Numbered from the stretch's first letter, positions 33,079 through 41,848 are shown. The stretch: 64,000 nucleotides of DNA from Paenibacillus methanolicus (GCF_008124765.1 NZ_VNHS01000007.1:1-64000), one strand, 5' to 3'. Notes: generated by a model from the sequence alone, not told the origin. A program made the numbers and translations.

Positions 33079-34632
33079 TTGTTGGATATGGTGAAACAAT
33101 GGGTTTGGTATGATTGGATTATGCTGGGGCTCCGCCTTATTACTAGCTTTTCACTCATCTTTACGACGATAAGTTTTCGTGACGGTTTGGCGCTGCCTCT
33201 GTGGATCGTCATTTTTTTAGAGATTGCCGCTTTCTCTATTCCATGGGTTTGTTTGCAGCTGAACTATAAATATTATCTATTCACGGAAATCCTGCTATTT
33301 GGCGGACTATGCATTCATTTAACTTCGCTATTTCCGGGAGCCTATCTTACATTCCTGGTATCCGCTTTTCTTACCGCGGCGAATAGCGCTCGTCAGTCCT
33401 ATCGTTGGACGGCCCCGGCAACCGTCTTTATATTGCCGGGAATTTTCCATGCGGTTGCGCCAAGCAACGGCTATTGGTTCATGGTCACCTACTATGGACT
33501 TGCTTATGTGATGGGATTCGCTTTTCATTTGTTGATCGTCAATCATCGGCAGAATACAACGATCCGCAAGCAAAATAAGGTGCTTGAGCAATATATGTCC
33601 CAAATCGAACGCATTACGCTGGCAGAAGAACGAAACCGGCTGTCGAGGGAACTTCACGATACCGTCGGTCATGCTTATACATCCATCATCATGGGAATGG
33701 AAACGCTGCGTTCCGAGCTTGCTACCGAGACCGGTACGAAGAGGCTGGATTCCTTGTTGGAGCTGGGCCGCAATAGTATCGAGGAAGTGAGGCGATACCT
33801 GCATCAAATGGAGTCTGCGCAGCAACCGCTCTCCTTGGTCAATTCTTTGCAAAAGCTTGGCGATGAATTTCAAGCGCATGCCCAAGTCGACGTGAACGTT
33901 AGCGCGTACGGCGAGGAGTACCCGCTGTCCCGGCAAGCGAAAATGACATTCATCCGCTGTTTGCAGGAGTCGCTGACCAATGCGGTTCGACACGGCCAGG
34001 CAACGGGAATTACCGTTACGCTGCAATTCGCGCAGCAATATACGAGGCTCGAGGTGCAGGATAACGGAAGAGGGATGGAAGAATGGCGAGAGGGCTTTGG
34101 CATGAACGCGATGAAGGAGCGGGCGATGAATCTGCAAGGTCAAGTGTCCATCTATACGAGGCCGGGAGATGGGACGCTTGTCGTCTGTAATTTGCCCAGA
34201 CCAGCGGAAAAGGCGGAAGAACTTATTCGTCTGCTGGTTGCCGACGATCAACCGATTATTCGGGAAAGTCTGCGGGCATTGTTTGACGATGACCAAGATC
34301 TCGACGTAGTCGGATTGGCTGAGGATGGCGAGCGAGCCGTCGACCTGTGCGAAACGCTTCAGCCCCACGTGGTGCTTATGGATTTAGATATGCCGCGCAT
34401 GGACGGAGTACAGGCAACCAAATTGATCAAGCAGCAATGGCCGCATATCCGTGTATTGATTTTTACGACGTTTCAGGATACGGACCAAGCGTTGGACTTA
34501 TTGCGTCACGGCGCGGACGGTTTCCTCTTGAAATCGGCCGCACCGCTTGAGGTGGCGGATACGATTCGGCTTGTTCACCGAATTCGATGGGAGCAGCCAA
34601 TCTCCGCCATTGAAAGCTGCCGCCGACTATGA
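33079..34632 (+). CDS. DesK-type histidine kinase fused in frame to a receiver domain
   Basis: Residues 1-160 contain about five to six transmembrane helices. A coiled linker leads to the HisKA_3 motif EERNRLSRELHDTVGHAYTS, with the phospho-His in ELHDT, and an HATPase domain (ESLTNAVRHGQA, DNGRGM, GFGMNAMKERA). With no stop or start the frame continues from NLPRPAEKAEELIRLLVADD into a receiver with Asp in VLMDLDMPRMDG and the conserved Lys of GFLLKSAAP. It ends at 34632 before the expected DNA-binding domain. Starts TTG 33079 and ATG 33088 are both possible. The fusion is unusual: these are normally two genes. Confidence 0.75.
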   Translation: MLDMVKQWVWYDWIMLGLRLITSFSLIFTTISFRDGLALPLWIVIFLEIAAFSIPWVCLQLNYKYYLFTEILLFGGLCIHLTSLFPGAYLTFLVSAFLTAANSARQSYRWTAPATVFILPGIFHAVAPSNGYWFMVTYYGLAYVMGFAFHLLIVNHRQNTTIRKQNKVLEQYMSQIERITLAEERNRLSRELHDTVGHAYTSIIMGMETLRSELATETGTKRLDSLLELGRNSIEEVRRYLHQMESAQQPLSLVNSLQKLGDEFQAHAQVDVNVSAYGEEYPLSRQAKMTFIRCLQESLTNAVRHGQATGITVTLQFAQQYTRLEVQDNGRGMEEWREGFGMNAMKERAMNLQGQVSIYTRPGDGTLVVCNLPRPAEKAEELIRLLVADDQPIIRESLRALFDDDQDLDVVGLAEDGERAVDLCETLQPHVVLMDLDMPRMDGVQATKLIKQQWPHIRVLIFTTFQDTDQALDLLRHGADGFLLKSAAPLEVADTIRLVHRIRWEQPISAIESCRRL

Positions 34633-34822
34633 GCTGACCGTCAGGGAAGTCGAAATCTTGCAGCTTGTTGCCAAAGGGCTGAGGTACAAGACGATCGCCT
34701 CCAAACTGAATTTGTCGGACGGTACGGTCAGAAACTACGCCTCCTCTGCCTATATCAAGCTAGGCGTACACAATAGGGAAGAGGCTTCCCAGAAAGCACT
34801 GGATATCGGGATCATTCATTAA
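34572..34822 (+). pseudogene. LuxR-type DNA-binding domain separated by a frameshift
   Basis: In the +1 frame relative to the kinase-receiver gene the sequence reads LKAAADYELTVREVEILQLV, then GLRYKTIASKLNLSDGTVRN and YIKLGVHNREEA, a complete NarL/LuxR output helix-turn-helix. The frame break lies in the receiver-HTH linker (about 34570-34600). No ribosome site suggests independent translation. The regulator is therefore probably split and inactive, unless ribosomes shift frame. Confidence 0.75.
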
Positions 34823-34849
34823 GTTAGGACTTGTATGCATTCCGGCGAA

Positions 34850-34925
34850 AAGAAGGGGTTAGTTCAGACTTCTCTAGGAGCAGTGTGCCGCCGCGCAGCT
34901 GCTCCTTCCGTCGTCGAGAATCAGG
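34850..34925 (+). repeat. Dispersed repeat, degenerate copy
   Basis: AGGAGCAG ... GCAGCTGCTCCTT surrounds a GCCGCCGCGC core, preceded by TTAGTTCAGAC. The conserved tail is lost. Confidence 0.5.
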
Positions 34926-34989
34926 CAGGATACTTCAAATATGTGTTAATATGGTAAGAACCATTATTGTTAAAATCGAGGTGTTATTG

Positions 34990-35220
34990 TTGGCTAAATT
35001 AGCTTGTAAATGTGGTAATTTGCTTTCTACTAGCGCATGTCCAAATGATATACAGTTACGAGTATTTACTGATTCTGAGTTCGATGAAGTTCTAAAATTG
35101 GACTCCGTATATGATATCCCGTTACCGAAAAACGATTGGTGGAGATGTCCTCGATGTGAAAGGATTTACGTTTTTGAAGGAACTAAACTAATTTGGACCT
35201 ATGTTTTGGAGAAGGATTGA
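34990..35220 (+). CDS. Small zinc-ribbon-like protein
   Basis: The 76-residue protein begins TTG (34990) six bases after GAGGTG. It reads MAKLACKCGNLLSTSACPND and later WWRCPRCERIYVFEG, giving a CxC plus CxxC pair that could hold one zinc ion. Longer frames upstream run into the repeat and lack a ribosome site. It is AT-rich. The function is unknown; comparable small ribbon proteins are common in Bacilli. Confidence 0.65.
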   Translation: MAKLACKCGNLLSTSACPNDIQLRVFTDSEFDEVLKLDSVYDIPLPKNDWWRCPRCERIYVFEGTKLIWTYVLEKD

Positions 35221-35221
35221 T

Positions 35222-35250
35222 TCAGCTTACAGGAGACGATAGTTGATTGT
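35222..35250 (+). repeat. Dispersed repeat, left-half copy
   Basis: CAGCTTACAGGAGACGATAGTTG retains the GGAGACGATAGTTG side of the left palindrome. It starts two bases after the zinc-ribbon gene. Confidence 0.6.
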
Positions 35251-35300
35251 CGGAGAAGTGTATAATGATGATTAATTCGTTATAGCAAAGGGGAGTTAAC

Positions 35301-35501
35301 ATGCCATATATCAACTTACAGGTAACCAAAGGTGCTAATCGCGAGCAAAAGGCGCAGATAGTTAAGGAGTTTACGGAAACACTTGTAACTGTTCTTGGCA
35401 AAAAGCCTGAACATATTCATATCGTTATACAGGAGATCGAAGAGGAAAATTGGGGATTTGAAGGTGTTCTAACTGATGACTACCGAAAGAGAGAAAAATG
35501 A
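35301..35501 (+). CDS. 4-oxalocrotonate tautomerase family protein
   Basis: The 66-residue protein starts MPYINLQVTKGANREQKAQI. The Pro exposed after Met removal is the catalytic base of this family, and the length fits a hexameric tautomerase subunit. AAAGGGGAG lies upstream. It stands alone between repeat copies, so no pathway is suggested by context; in Gram-positives these enzymes often lack a known substrate. Confidence 0.88.
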   Translation: MPYINLQVTKGANREQKAQIVKEFTETLVTVLGKKPEHIHIVIQEIEEENWGFEGVLTDDYRKREK

Positions 35502-35504
35502 ATA

Positions 35505-35612
35505 CCGTCGTCGCAGCTACTCTCCTTCGCTTGTTGGAGTAACGGAGAACAATAGCTTAGAGCCACAGAGCAGCTTGCCATCGCGGCAGCTGCTCTTTCT
35601 TTACTTGCCATG
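35505..35612 (+). repeat. Dispersed repeat, tandem copies
   Basis: A short CGCAGC piece is followed by TTGGAGTAACGGAGAACAATAGC, then AGAGCAGCTTGCC / GGCAGCTGCTCT with TTCTTTACTTGCC. It begins three bases after the tautomerase gene. Confidence 0.65.
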
Positions 35613-35674
35613 AAACTTAAATCTTAGCTTTACTTATAACTTGTCCTTTTTCCGAGTTGAAAAAGGTAAGCTGT

Positions 35675-37057
35675 TCATATTAAAGAAGAGGGACTTTGAA
35701 AATATACACCTTTCTTTTCATGGATGAGAGTGATACACCGAGCAATTTGTTCTACCCCTTGCGTGATCAGGTTTTCCTCAACTTGAGAAACACTCAAACG
35801 AAGCATATTTTCCTTTCTGTATTCGGGTAAAAACATCCTTGTTGAATCATCTACAAAGATATTCTCTTGTAACAATAAATGAACCATTTGTTTAGCCTTT
35901 ATTAGTTCAGGAAGAAATACGGTTAAATAAAATCCTGAAGTAGGTTTTGAATAGGAAGTATCAGAAGGTAAATATCGCTCACATGCATCCTGAAGTAACT
36001 GCATTTTTCTTTGATATCGTTCTTTGATTTTTTTGATGTGCGCATTAAACATACCGTTCTTTAAGTAAATTTCCAATGCTCCTTGAGAAAGAGCCGAGCT
36101 ATTGAAATCTGCGCTGAATTTGTATCTCAAAAATGTGCTAACCATTAAATGAGGCAATATCGCTACTCCAAGTCTTAATCCAGGAAGCATGATTTTGGAG
36201 AAACTCTTCATATAAATGACTCTGCCGGAAGGATCATAAGCGAACATGGGGTCGGATTTCGGGTTTGGATCAAGTGAACCCAAGTAATCATCTTCAACGA
36301 TGTAAACATCGTATTTTTGTGCTAGCTCTACAATTCTCTTCTTTTGTTCGTTTGTATAGCTGTATCCGAGTGGATTATGAAACCTTGGTACAGTATAAAA
36401 AAATTTAATTTGATTGTTTCGGAATATAAACTCTAAGCGATTCAAATCAATGCCATCCCTTGTACGATCAATTCCAAAAGCGGTTTTATTATGGAGTTGA
36501 ACGGAATCGATAAGACCAAAATAGGTAGGTTGTTCGAGTAAAATATTATCCTTTCCATTCGGAAATGGCATGGACACCAACAGATTAAGAGCTTGTTGCG
36601 ATCCCGATACAATAGACAATCTCTCCGGAACAGTGAATACCTGTAAATCCTGTAGATGTTTTACGAGTTGGAGGCGAAGCGAGTAAAACCCTTGTTGATC
36701 CGAGTAATTAAACAGTTCATCTTTATACATGTCGATCGCTTGGTTTAAACAATGCTGGAAATCAAGGTAGGGCATTGCTTCTTTATCCGGACCAGCAGAC
36801 AAAAAATCGATCTTCTTGTTCATGATATCGGATTTAGTCGATTGAGATTCATTTACAACGTAATATCCACTTTTAGGAACAGAATAAATCAAATGTTCTT
36901 TTTCTAATTCGTTAAAAGCTCGTATTATCGTGTTTTTACTACAACTAAAGCGTTCGGACAATTGTCGAATAGAAGGAAGTTTATTCCCAGCTCCCAGCTG
37001 TCCGCTTATCACTTGTCCCTTAATTACATCCATGATTTGGTTGTATTTTGTATCCAT
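35675..37057 (-). CDS. MocR-type regulator (GntR HTH plus aminotransferase domain)
   Basis: The 460-residue protein has a GntR winged helix (LGAGNKLPSIRQLSERFSCS, IIRAFNELEKEHLIY) and a fold type I aminotransferase domain with the PLP Lys in KSFSKIMLPG and Asp in VYIVEDDYLGS. Such proteins bind PLP or an amino-acid adduct and regulate a neighbour gene. The divergent GNAT gene is the natural target. The gene is AT-rich compared with the 50-62 kb genes, suggesting a different origin. Confidence 0.93.
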   Translation of the reverse strand: MDTKYNQIMDVIKGQVISGQLGAGNKLPSIRQLSERFSCSKNTIIRAFNELEKEHLIYSVPKSGYYVVNESQSTKSDIMNKKIDFLSAGPDKEAMPYLDFQHCLNQAIDMYKDELFNYSDQQGFYSLRLQLVKHLQDLQVFTVPERLSIVSGSQQALNLLVSMPFPNGKDNILLEQPTYFGLIDSVQLHNKTAFGIDRTRDGIDLNRLEFIFRNNQIKFFYTVPRFHNPLGYSYTNEQKKRIVELAQKYDVYIVEDDYLGSLDPNPKSDPMFAYDPSGRVIYMKSFSKIMLPGLRLGVAILPHLMVSTFLRYKFSADFNSSALSQGALEIYLKNGMFNAHIKKIKERYQRKMQLLQDACERYLPSDTSYSKPTSGFYLTVFLPELIKAKQMVHLLLQENIFVDDSTRMFLPEYRKENMLRLSVSQVEENLITQGVEQIARCITLIHEKKGVYFQSPSSLI

Positions 37058-37075
37058 TAGCGAGAGGCCTCTTTT

Positions 37076-37134
37076 CTGTACCTGTACAGATGAATATAAT
37101 CACCATATATTAACTTTCGAAGTGTTAGTATACT
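37076..37134. promoter_or_regulatory. Candidate MocR operator and GNAT promoter
   Basis: Two direct CTGTAC hexamers stand at 37076-37087, just upstream of the MocR start, and TATACT at 37129-37134 could be the -10 for the divergent GNAT gene. Direct repeats are usual MocR targets. Confidence 0.4.
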
Positions 37135-37177
37135 CTAAGTGTACGGAGATAGATATAAAAAACAAGGAGGTTCAAAT

Positions 37178-37618
37178 ATGGAATGGCACAAAGATCATTA
37201 TTTAATTTGTTGCGGTTTTGAAAGAATGGATACAGATGCAGTATATGAGCTGCTGTCTAATAGTTACTGGGCTTCAGAGCGACCCAAGGATGTTATTGTT
37301 CAAAGTATGCGCAACTCCATATGTTTTGGTTTGTTTGAAGATGGGAAACAGATCGGTTTTGCAAGAGTTATTACGGATCATGTCGTTTTCGCTTGGGTTT
37401 GTGATGTCATTATTGATCCTCATTTTCGTGGGAAAGGACTTGGTAAATGGCTGTTGAGTTGTATAGTGGAACATCCGGATTTGCAAGTGAAGACAACCGG
37501 ACTTTTCACAAAAGATGCGCACACATTTTATGAGCAGTATAATTTCAAATCTGTGGACACCATGCAGCGGGTAGTACATGACCCTAAGTGTTGGAACAAT
37601 TTAAGCTCTGTTAACTGA
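37178..37618 (+). CDS. GNAT family N-acetyltransferase
   Basis: The 146-residue protein carries the acetyl-CoA motif VIIDPHFRGKGLGKWLLSCI and a C-terminal HTFYEQYNFKSV block. AAGGAGG precedes ATG 37178; the 13 upstream in-frame residues lack support. Divergence from a MocR gene suggests PLP- or amine-dependent control. The acyl acceptor is unknown. Confidence 0.9.
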   Translation: MEWHKDHYLICCGFERMDTDAVYELLSNSYWASERPKDVIVQSMRNSICFGLFEDGKQIGFARVITDHVVFAWVCDVIIDPHFRGKGLGKWLLSCIVEHPDLQVKTTGLFTKDAHTFYEQYNFKSVDTMQRVVHDPKCWNNLSSVN

Positions 37619-37762
37619 TTATAGAGGGCATCTTGAACCGATCCAGGAGCAAAGGTGCAGCGGAACGGGAAAGAGGATTCGAGTATCCAACGTGGCGCTT
37701 TATGACCGTTTATCTGAGACTGTTTGGCCAAATGGATAAACAATTATATGGAGCAGTGGGCG

Positions 37763-37845
37763 TTGAGTTAACGGAGAACGTTCAATATGACGCCGCGGCA
37801 GCCGGTCACTCTGATCGGCTGCTTTTTCGTTGCGCTAACGGGCAG
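37763..37845 (+). repeat. Dispersed repeat, nearly full copy
   Basis: TTGAGTTAACGGAGAACGTTCAATA (left palindrome), then GCAGCCG / CGGCTGC, then TTTTTCGTTGCGCTAACGGGCAG. All three modules are present. Confidence 0.8.
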
Positions 37846-37918
37846 CGGATTTCCGATATATGGTATTAATCTTGTTAGCATTGGGTGTCCAAATATGATA
37901 TATCGGGAGGAAGAGAAT

Positions 37919-37996
37919 ATGAGTAAAATGAAAGAGTTTCAAAGGCTATACGAATGTTCTCGAAAAGGCCGGCTTCCACATCATTGCTGTGCATGA
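37919..37996 (+). other. Truncated 25-codon gene start
   Basis: GGGAGGAAGAGAAT and ATG open a frame MSKMKEFQRLYECSRKGRLP that ends after 25 codons and overlaps the 3' end of the converging MFS gene by 16 bases. The good ribosome site suggests a once longer gene cut off here. Confidence 0.4.
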
Positions 37997-39210
37997 GTAG
38001 AGCGGTAGGACATTTTCAAAGTACATGCCCAAAAAAACACCGCTATCATGCTAATCAAGGCCCCCAGTATGCACACGCCGAACCACCCCGCCCAAAAATA
38101 CACCCAGGTTGACGCTACTGCACCTGTTGCGCTTCCAAAGGAATAAAAGATCATGTACCCTGCGGTTAGCCTGCTCCTCGCTTCTGGACGAACACTTAAT
38201 ATCATACTCTGATTCGTAACGTGAACCGCCTGCACCGCGAAATCCAACATAACGACACCTATGATAAATAGCAACATGGAATGCTGTAGCAACCCTATTG
38301 GTAGCCAAGAAAACATTAACAGTAACAAAGCGATGCCCGTCGTCCGTTGCCCTAACCCCCGGTCTGCCATTCGTCCCGCACTGCTGGCGGCCAACGCCCC
38401 CGCTATACCAGCAAGGCCAAACAATCCAATGACGCTGTGGCTGAACGAAAGTGGAGGGGAGCTCATCGGCAATACCATTGAGGACCATAAAATACTAAAG
38501 TCCGAAAAAATGAAGAAGGCAAGTAGTCCGCGAATTCGCAATAGCGGTATTTGAACGAATAAATCCTTCAAGGAGCTAAGCATTCCCCGATACGTGTTTT
38601 GACTTGGCGGACGCCGTGTAGCAGGTGTAACGGTCAGGAATAGATAAGCCATGCAGATCATGATTACTGCCGTGACTATATAAACGGATCGCCATCCGGC
38701 TATATCCGCTAAGGTGCCTGAGAAGGTGCGGCCAAGTAGAATCCCTAGTACGATACCGCTCGTAACGACCCCAATGGCCCGGCCACGACTGTGCAACGGT
38801 GCCCGATTAGCGGCAAGTGCAACAAGGACTTGCGCAACTACAGCTTGGAACCCAACCATTCCCATGCCGATGAACAGAAACCAAGTATTCGAAGCTAACG
38901 CAACGATACTTAAAGCGATCGCTATCAACACCAGCATCCCGGTTACAAGCCGGCGCGGGTCAAGCAAATCCCCTAGCGGAACCAGGAAAAACAGCCCAAA
39001 CGCATAACACAACTGTGTCACTGTTACTACCGTGCCGATGATCGTGCTATGGATGCCAAATTCTAAAGCAATCGCATCAAGCAAAGGTTGGGAATAATAA
39101 ACCGTGGCTACAGCCGAACCGCAGATGACCGAATACAGTAAAAGCGCTGCTCTCGAAAGTTGAGCTTCTGACTCCCTGTAATTCGCACGGAGCTTCGGGG
39201 AACTTGACAT
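37981..39210 (-). CDS. MFS transporter, probable drug or metabolite exporter
   Basis: The 409-residue protein has twelve transmembrane segments and the MFS loop motif after helix 2 (FFLVPLGDLLDPRRLVTGML), with a repeat in the second half (SSAGRMADRGLGQRTTGI). It is of the YgaY/NepI-like 12-helix exporter type. Start 39210 is preceded by GGAGG at eight bases; the frame continues 94 residues further through the operators and is not used. It is divergent from a TetR gene and shares its operators, so it is probably drug-inducible. Confidence 0.9.
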   Translation of the reverse strand: MSSSPKLRANYRESEAQLSRAALLLYSVICGSAVATVYYSQPLLDAIALEFGIHSTIIGTVVTVTQLCYAFGLFFLVPLGDLLDPRRLVTGMLVLIAIALSIVALASNTWFLFIGMGMVGFQAVVAQVLVALAANRAPLHSRGRAIGVVTSGIVLGILLGRTFSGTLADIAGWRSVYIVTAVIMICMAYLFLTVTPATRRPPSQNTYRGMLSSLKDLFVQIPLLRIRGLLAFFIFSDFSILWSSMVLPMSSPPLSFSHSVIGLFGLAGIAGALAASSAGRMADRGLGQRTTGIALLLLMFSWLPIGLLQHSMLLFIIGVVMLDFAVQAVHVTNQSMILSVRPEARSRLTAGYMIFYSFGSATGAVASTWVYFWAGWFGVCILGALISMIAVFFWACTLKMSYRSTHAQQ

Positions 39211-39229
39211 TGATAAACCTCCCTCATTT

Positions 39230-39366
39230 GTACCGATCGGTTTTTTATTTTCGAGTCTAATTAACTCATGAAAATTCAATGATGTCAACGAAATATTGAC
39301 TGTTACGAAACGCTTCGGTATCATATACTTATGTTTATATATCACGTTTAATGTACCGATCGGTTT
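39230..39366. promoter_or_regulatory. Twin TetR operators between mfs and tetR
   Basis: The palindrome ACCGATCGGT occurs at 39232-39241 and at 39355-39364, each inside an identical 21-base stretch TGTACCGATCGGTTTTTTATT. One copy lies just ahead of each divergent gene, so one repressor can shut both. Confidence 0.75.
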
Positions 39367-39382
39367 TTTATTGGGAGGCGTT

Positions 39383-39991
39383 ATGGCTAAAGCTCGCGAG
39401 TTTGATGAACAAAAGGCACTGACAGAAGCCATGCATGTTTTTTGGGAAAAAGGGTACGAGGCTACTTCGCTAAGTGACTTGACATCTCGCATGGGGATTC
39501 AGAAATCTAGTTTATATGCTGCATACGGAGACAAATTGTCTTTGTTTGAATCAGCGCTTCGTACTTATAACCAATTACATGCTAAATCCGTTCGCTTGAA
39601 GCTTAACAAAATGACTAGTGTCAAGACTGCTTTCGAGCTCTTGTTTCTGGAAGGGGCTTTACCTAACGGAACGCATGAGCGGAATGGTTGCTTCTGCATT
39701 AATACAATGGTGGAGTTAGCTCCGCACGATGCGAAGTTTGAAATTTTAACACGAGAGCATCAACAATACTTGGCAGCGATATTTGAAGATACGCTTGAAC
39801 GGGGGGTAACCTCCGGAGAGATCGATGGATCGGTCAACTGCAGGGCAATAGCTCATTCCCTTGTGGCAGCTTTTATCGGAATAACCGTATTAAAGAAATC
39901 AAATCCTAATCGGGAATGGATCGATAACTGCGTCAACTCAGCGCTGTCGTTACTCACCGCTCCCACACTAAGTAACGGGCAGAAGAGTTGA
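39383..39991 (+). CDS. TetR family repressor
   Basis: The 202-residue protein has a TetR HTH (FDEQKALTEAMHVFWEKGYE, SRMGIQKSSLYAAYGDKLSL) and an YxaF-like C-terminal domain containing NGCFCINTMVEL. ATG 39383 follows GGGAGG; the operator lies just upstream. The last codons (SNGQKS) are read from the tail of a dispersed repeat (AGTAACGGGCAG). It should repress itself and the divergent MFS gene. Confidence 0.92.
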   Translation: MAKAREFDEQKALTEAMHVFWEKGYEATSLSDLTSRMGIQKSSLYAAYGDKLSLFESALRTYNQLHAKSVRLKLNKMTSVKTAFELLFLEGALPNGTHERNGCFCINTMVELAPHDAKFEILTREHQQYLAAIFEDTLERGVTSGEIDGSVNCRAIAHSLVAAFIGITVLKKSNPNREWIDNCVNSALSLLTAPTLSNGQKS

Positions 39992-40070
39992 ATGGAAGTC
40001 TGCGTATCGGCTCAGTTGGAAGCATTGCAAAAAACAGGGGACGGGCTGCCTTGGCAGCTGCACCCTGTTT
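39970..40070 (+). repeat. Dispersed repeat pieces and terminator-like hairpin
   Basis: AAGTAACGGGCAG (39970-39982) is a repeat tail inside the tetR 3' end. ACAGGG-GACG-GGCTGCC / GGCAGCTGC-ACCCTGT (40034-40068) is a second hairpin followed by TT. Confidence 0.6.
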
Positions 40071-40094
40071 CCATGCTTTCTGCTAATTCCAAAT

Positions 40095-40934
40095 CTAACG
40101 TCGGCTTATCGGCGTTCCTTGCGCTCCGTTCGAAAAAGCTTCCCATGTCTCCCAAGTGGCTAAACGATCAGCATAGACTCCGCGCACTAAAGGCAAGACC
40201 CCTGCGCCGACCGCAAACCGCAGAGGTGGGTCCTCGGCGTCTATGATTTGAAGAATCGCTTCGGCCGTCGCATTCGGATCGCCTCGTTCTTCTGTCGATA
40301 ACCGAACGGACACCCGATTTCGAAGTTCAGCGTAGACTTCCAATTCCTGTGATGTCTTCATGGAAAGGGGGCTTCCAAAGTCGGTTGCAAAGGCGCCCGG
40401 CTCGAGCAACGTGACCTTAATGCCGAAGCTTTTTACCTCTTGAGCAAGGCTATCGTGCAGTGCTTCGACTGCCCATTTGGAAGCGCAATAGAAGCCGATG
40501 AGCGGTGCCGCAACAATCCCCATGGCACTTGAGACGCCGAGAATGTGCCCGCTGCCCTGTAGTCGAAGCAGAGGCAGAGCAGCTTGGATGACACGAAGCA
40601 TACCAAAGTAATTGGCGTCAAAGAGTTCGCGGACGTCGGATTCGTTAGCCTCCTCAGTCGTGCCAACCAGTGTGTAACCGGCATTGTTTAGGACGACATC
40701 CAGCCTGCCGAAATGCGCATGAGCCTGCTGAACGACATGCTCGACCTGCCGGGAATCGGTTACATCGAGCGTTAAGGGGAGAACAGCGTCTCCAAAACGT
40801 TCCTTAAGTTCGGCGATGCTTTCCGGTGTGCGCGCGGTCGCGGCAACCTTATCCCCGCGAGAGAGTGCGGCCTCCGCCCAAATGCGCCCTAATCCGTGAG
40901 AGGCTCCTGTAATGAACCAGACTTTGTTTTCCAT
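40095..40934 (-). CDS. Short-chain dehydrogenase/reductase
   Basis: The 279-residue protein shows the classical SDR set: TGASHGLG for the cofactor, DVTD, NNAGY, Ser in GVSSAMG, and Tyr-Lys in FYCASKW. An Arg after the second strand (TARTPES) favours NADPH. Start 40934 has GGAGGAG upstream; TTG 40949 overlaps that site. It was divergent from a LysR gene that is now only a fragment, so it has probably lost its regulator. Confidence 0.92.
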   Translation of the reverse strand: MENKVWFITGASHGLGRIWAEAALSRGDKVAATARTPESIAELKERFGDAVLPLTLDVTDSRQVEHVVQQAHAHFGRLDVVLNNAGYTLVGTTEEANESDVRELFDANYFGMLRVIQAALPLLRLQGSGHILGVSSAMGIVAAPLIGFYCASKWAVEALHDSLAQEVKSFGIKVTLLEPGAFATDFGSPLSMKTSQELEVYAELRNRVSVRLSTEERGDPNATAEAILQIIDAEDPPLRFAVGAGVLPLVRGVYADRLATWETWEAFSNGAQGTPISRR

Positions 40935-41095
40935 CGTATTCTCCTCCAATACAGTTTCTGTGTGTAGTATTTTTCAAGCTTCTGTTTTCTCTTTCGTTCT
41001 TCTCTAATGTTACGGCTTAGCAGCTTGGTGCGGAATTTCAAATAAGTTAGCATGGTATTAACTTATGGTTTACGCAAAAGGAGGAGCCTTCCTGA

Positions 41096-41203
41096 ATGAT
41101 TGAGCAACTGAAGACTTTTGTTCAAGTGGCGGAGTCCGGAAGCTTCTGCCAACGCCGGCCAACAACAAAGATAAGGATAAGGATTGAGGGCTGTCATGGT
41201 TGA
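41096..41203 (+). pseudogene. LysR regulator, N-terminal fragment
   Basis: AAGGAGGAG and ATG 41096 start MIEQLKTFVQVAESGSFCQR, the standard opening of LysR regulators. The frame then runs through unrelated sequence and stops at 41203 inside the next dispersed repeat. About 270 residues are missing. Confidence 0.8.
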
Positions 41204-41285
41204 GCTATCTGGGAACGATAGTTGGATAAGCAACCAGGACGAAGCTGCTGGCACCACCGGCAACTTCACTAGGTAACGGGCAGCA
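41198..41285 (+). repeat. Dispersed repeat, full copy
   Basis: GGTTGAGCTATCTGGGAACGATAGTTGG, then GAAGCTGCTGG-CACCA-CCGGCAACTTC, then ACTAGGTAACGGGCAG. All three modules are present. It sits at the breakpoint of the LysR fragment. Confidence 0.8.
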
Positions 41286-41404
41286 TTCAATAGAGTAGTA
41301 TCACGCAATGAATGGAAGGATACGAATAAGAGGGATCTTCGTGTATTCTTTTCATGCTCAAAAAAATGGTATACATATAGGATATGGACAAAGGGGGAGA
41401 AGCA

Positions 41405-41848
41405 GTGATAGAACTGGATGCTGATGAATTAGCTGAGTTGATCAATGCGATCCGTGAAGGAGAAGAAAATCCTGATATTATCGAAAGAATAAAAAGTAGT
41501 TTGTATTATCCAGAGGCGATTAAGTTCATTTTTGAAGCTGATAAAGATACGTCTACGCATGTCATTATGGATATGATTTATAACTACGTTCCTGATGTCC
41601 TGCCGCCCAAGCTAACTAAGAAGGAAATCACAGAGTTGGTTGGCAGAATGATTTCCTGTGAATACAATGACCCTGATTTCTTCCGATGGTATTTTGATAT
41701 CAATCGGAGCGTAGCTGATCCTGAATGGTTTTCAAAATTGGATCGAAGTCATGATGGGCTTTCATCAGAGGAAATAGTTGAAGAAATCATCTCTTATCAA
41801 CCGATCATTTTGCCATATCCGTTGAAGGATTCATCGGAAAGAGAGTAA
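41405..41848 (+). CDS. Hypothetical acidic protein, immunity-like
   Basis: The 147-residue protein is acidic and helical (LDADELAELINAIREGEENP, then YYPEAIKFIFEADKDTST). GTG 41405 follows AGGGGGAG at proper spacing; ATG 41384 lies before the ribosome site. It is AT-rich, has no membrane segment and no known motif. Size, acidity and presence among orphan small genes recall immunity proteins of polymorphic toxins, but no toxin gene is seen. Confidence 0.6.
   Translation: MIELDADELAELINAIREGEENPDIIERIKSSLYYPEAIKFIFEADKDTSTHVIMDMIYNYVPDVLPPKLTKKEITELVGRMISCEYNDPDFFRWYFDINRSVADPEWFSKLDRSHDGLSSEEIVEEIISYQPIILPYPLKDSSERE

Noticed and set aside
37633-37869. 78-codon frame after the GNAT gene
   Set aside because: More than half of it is the dispersed repeat, and it has no ribosome site.
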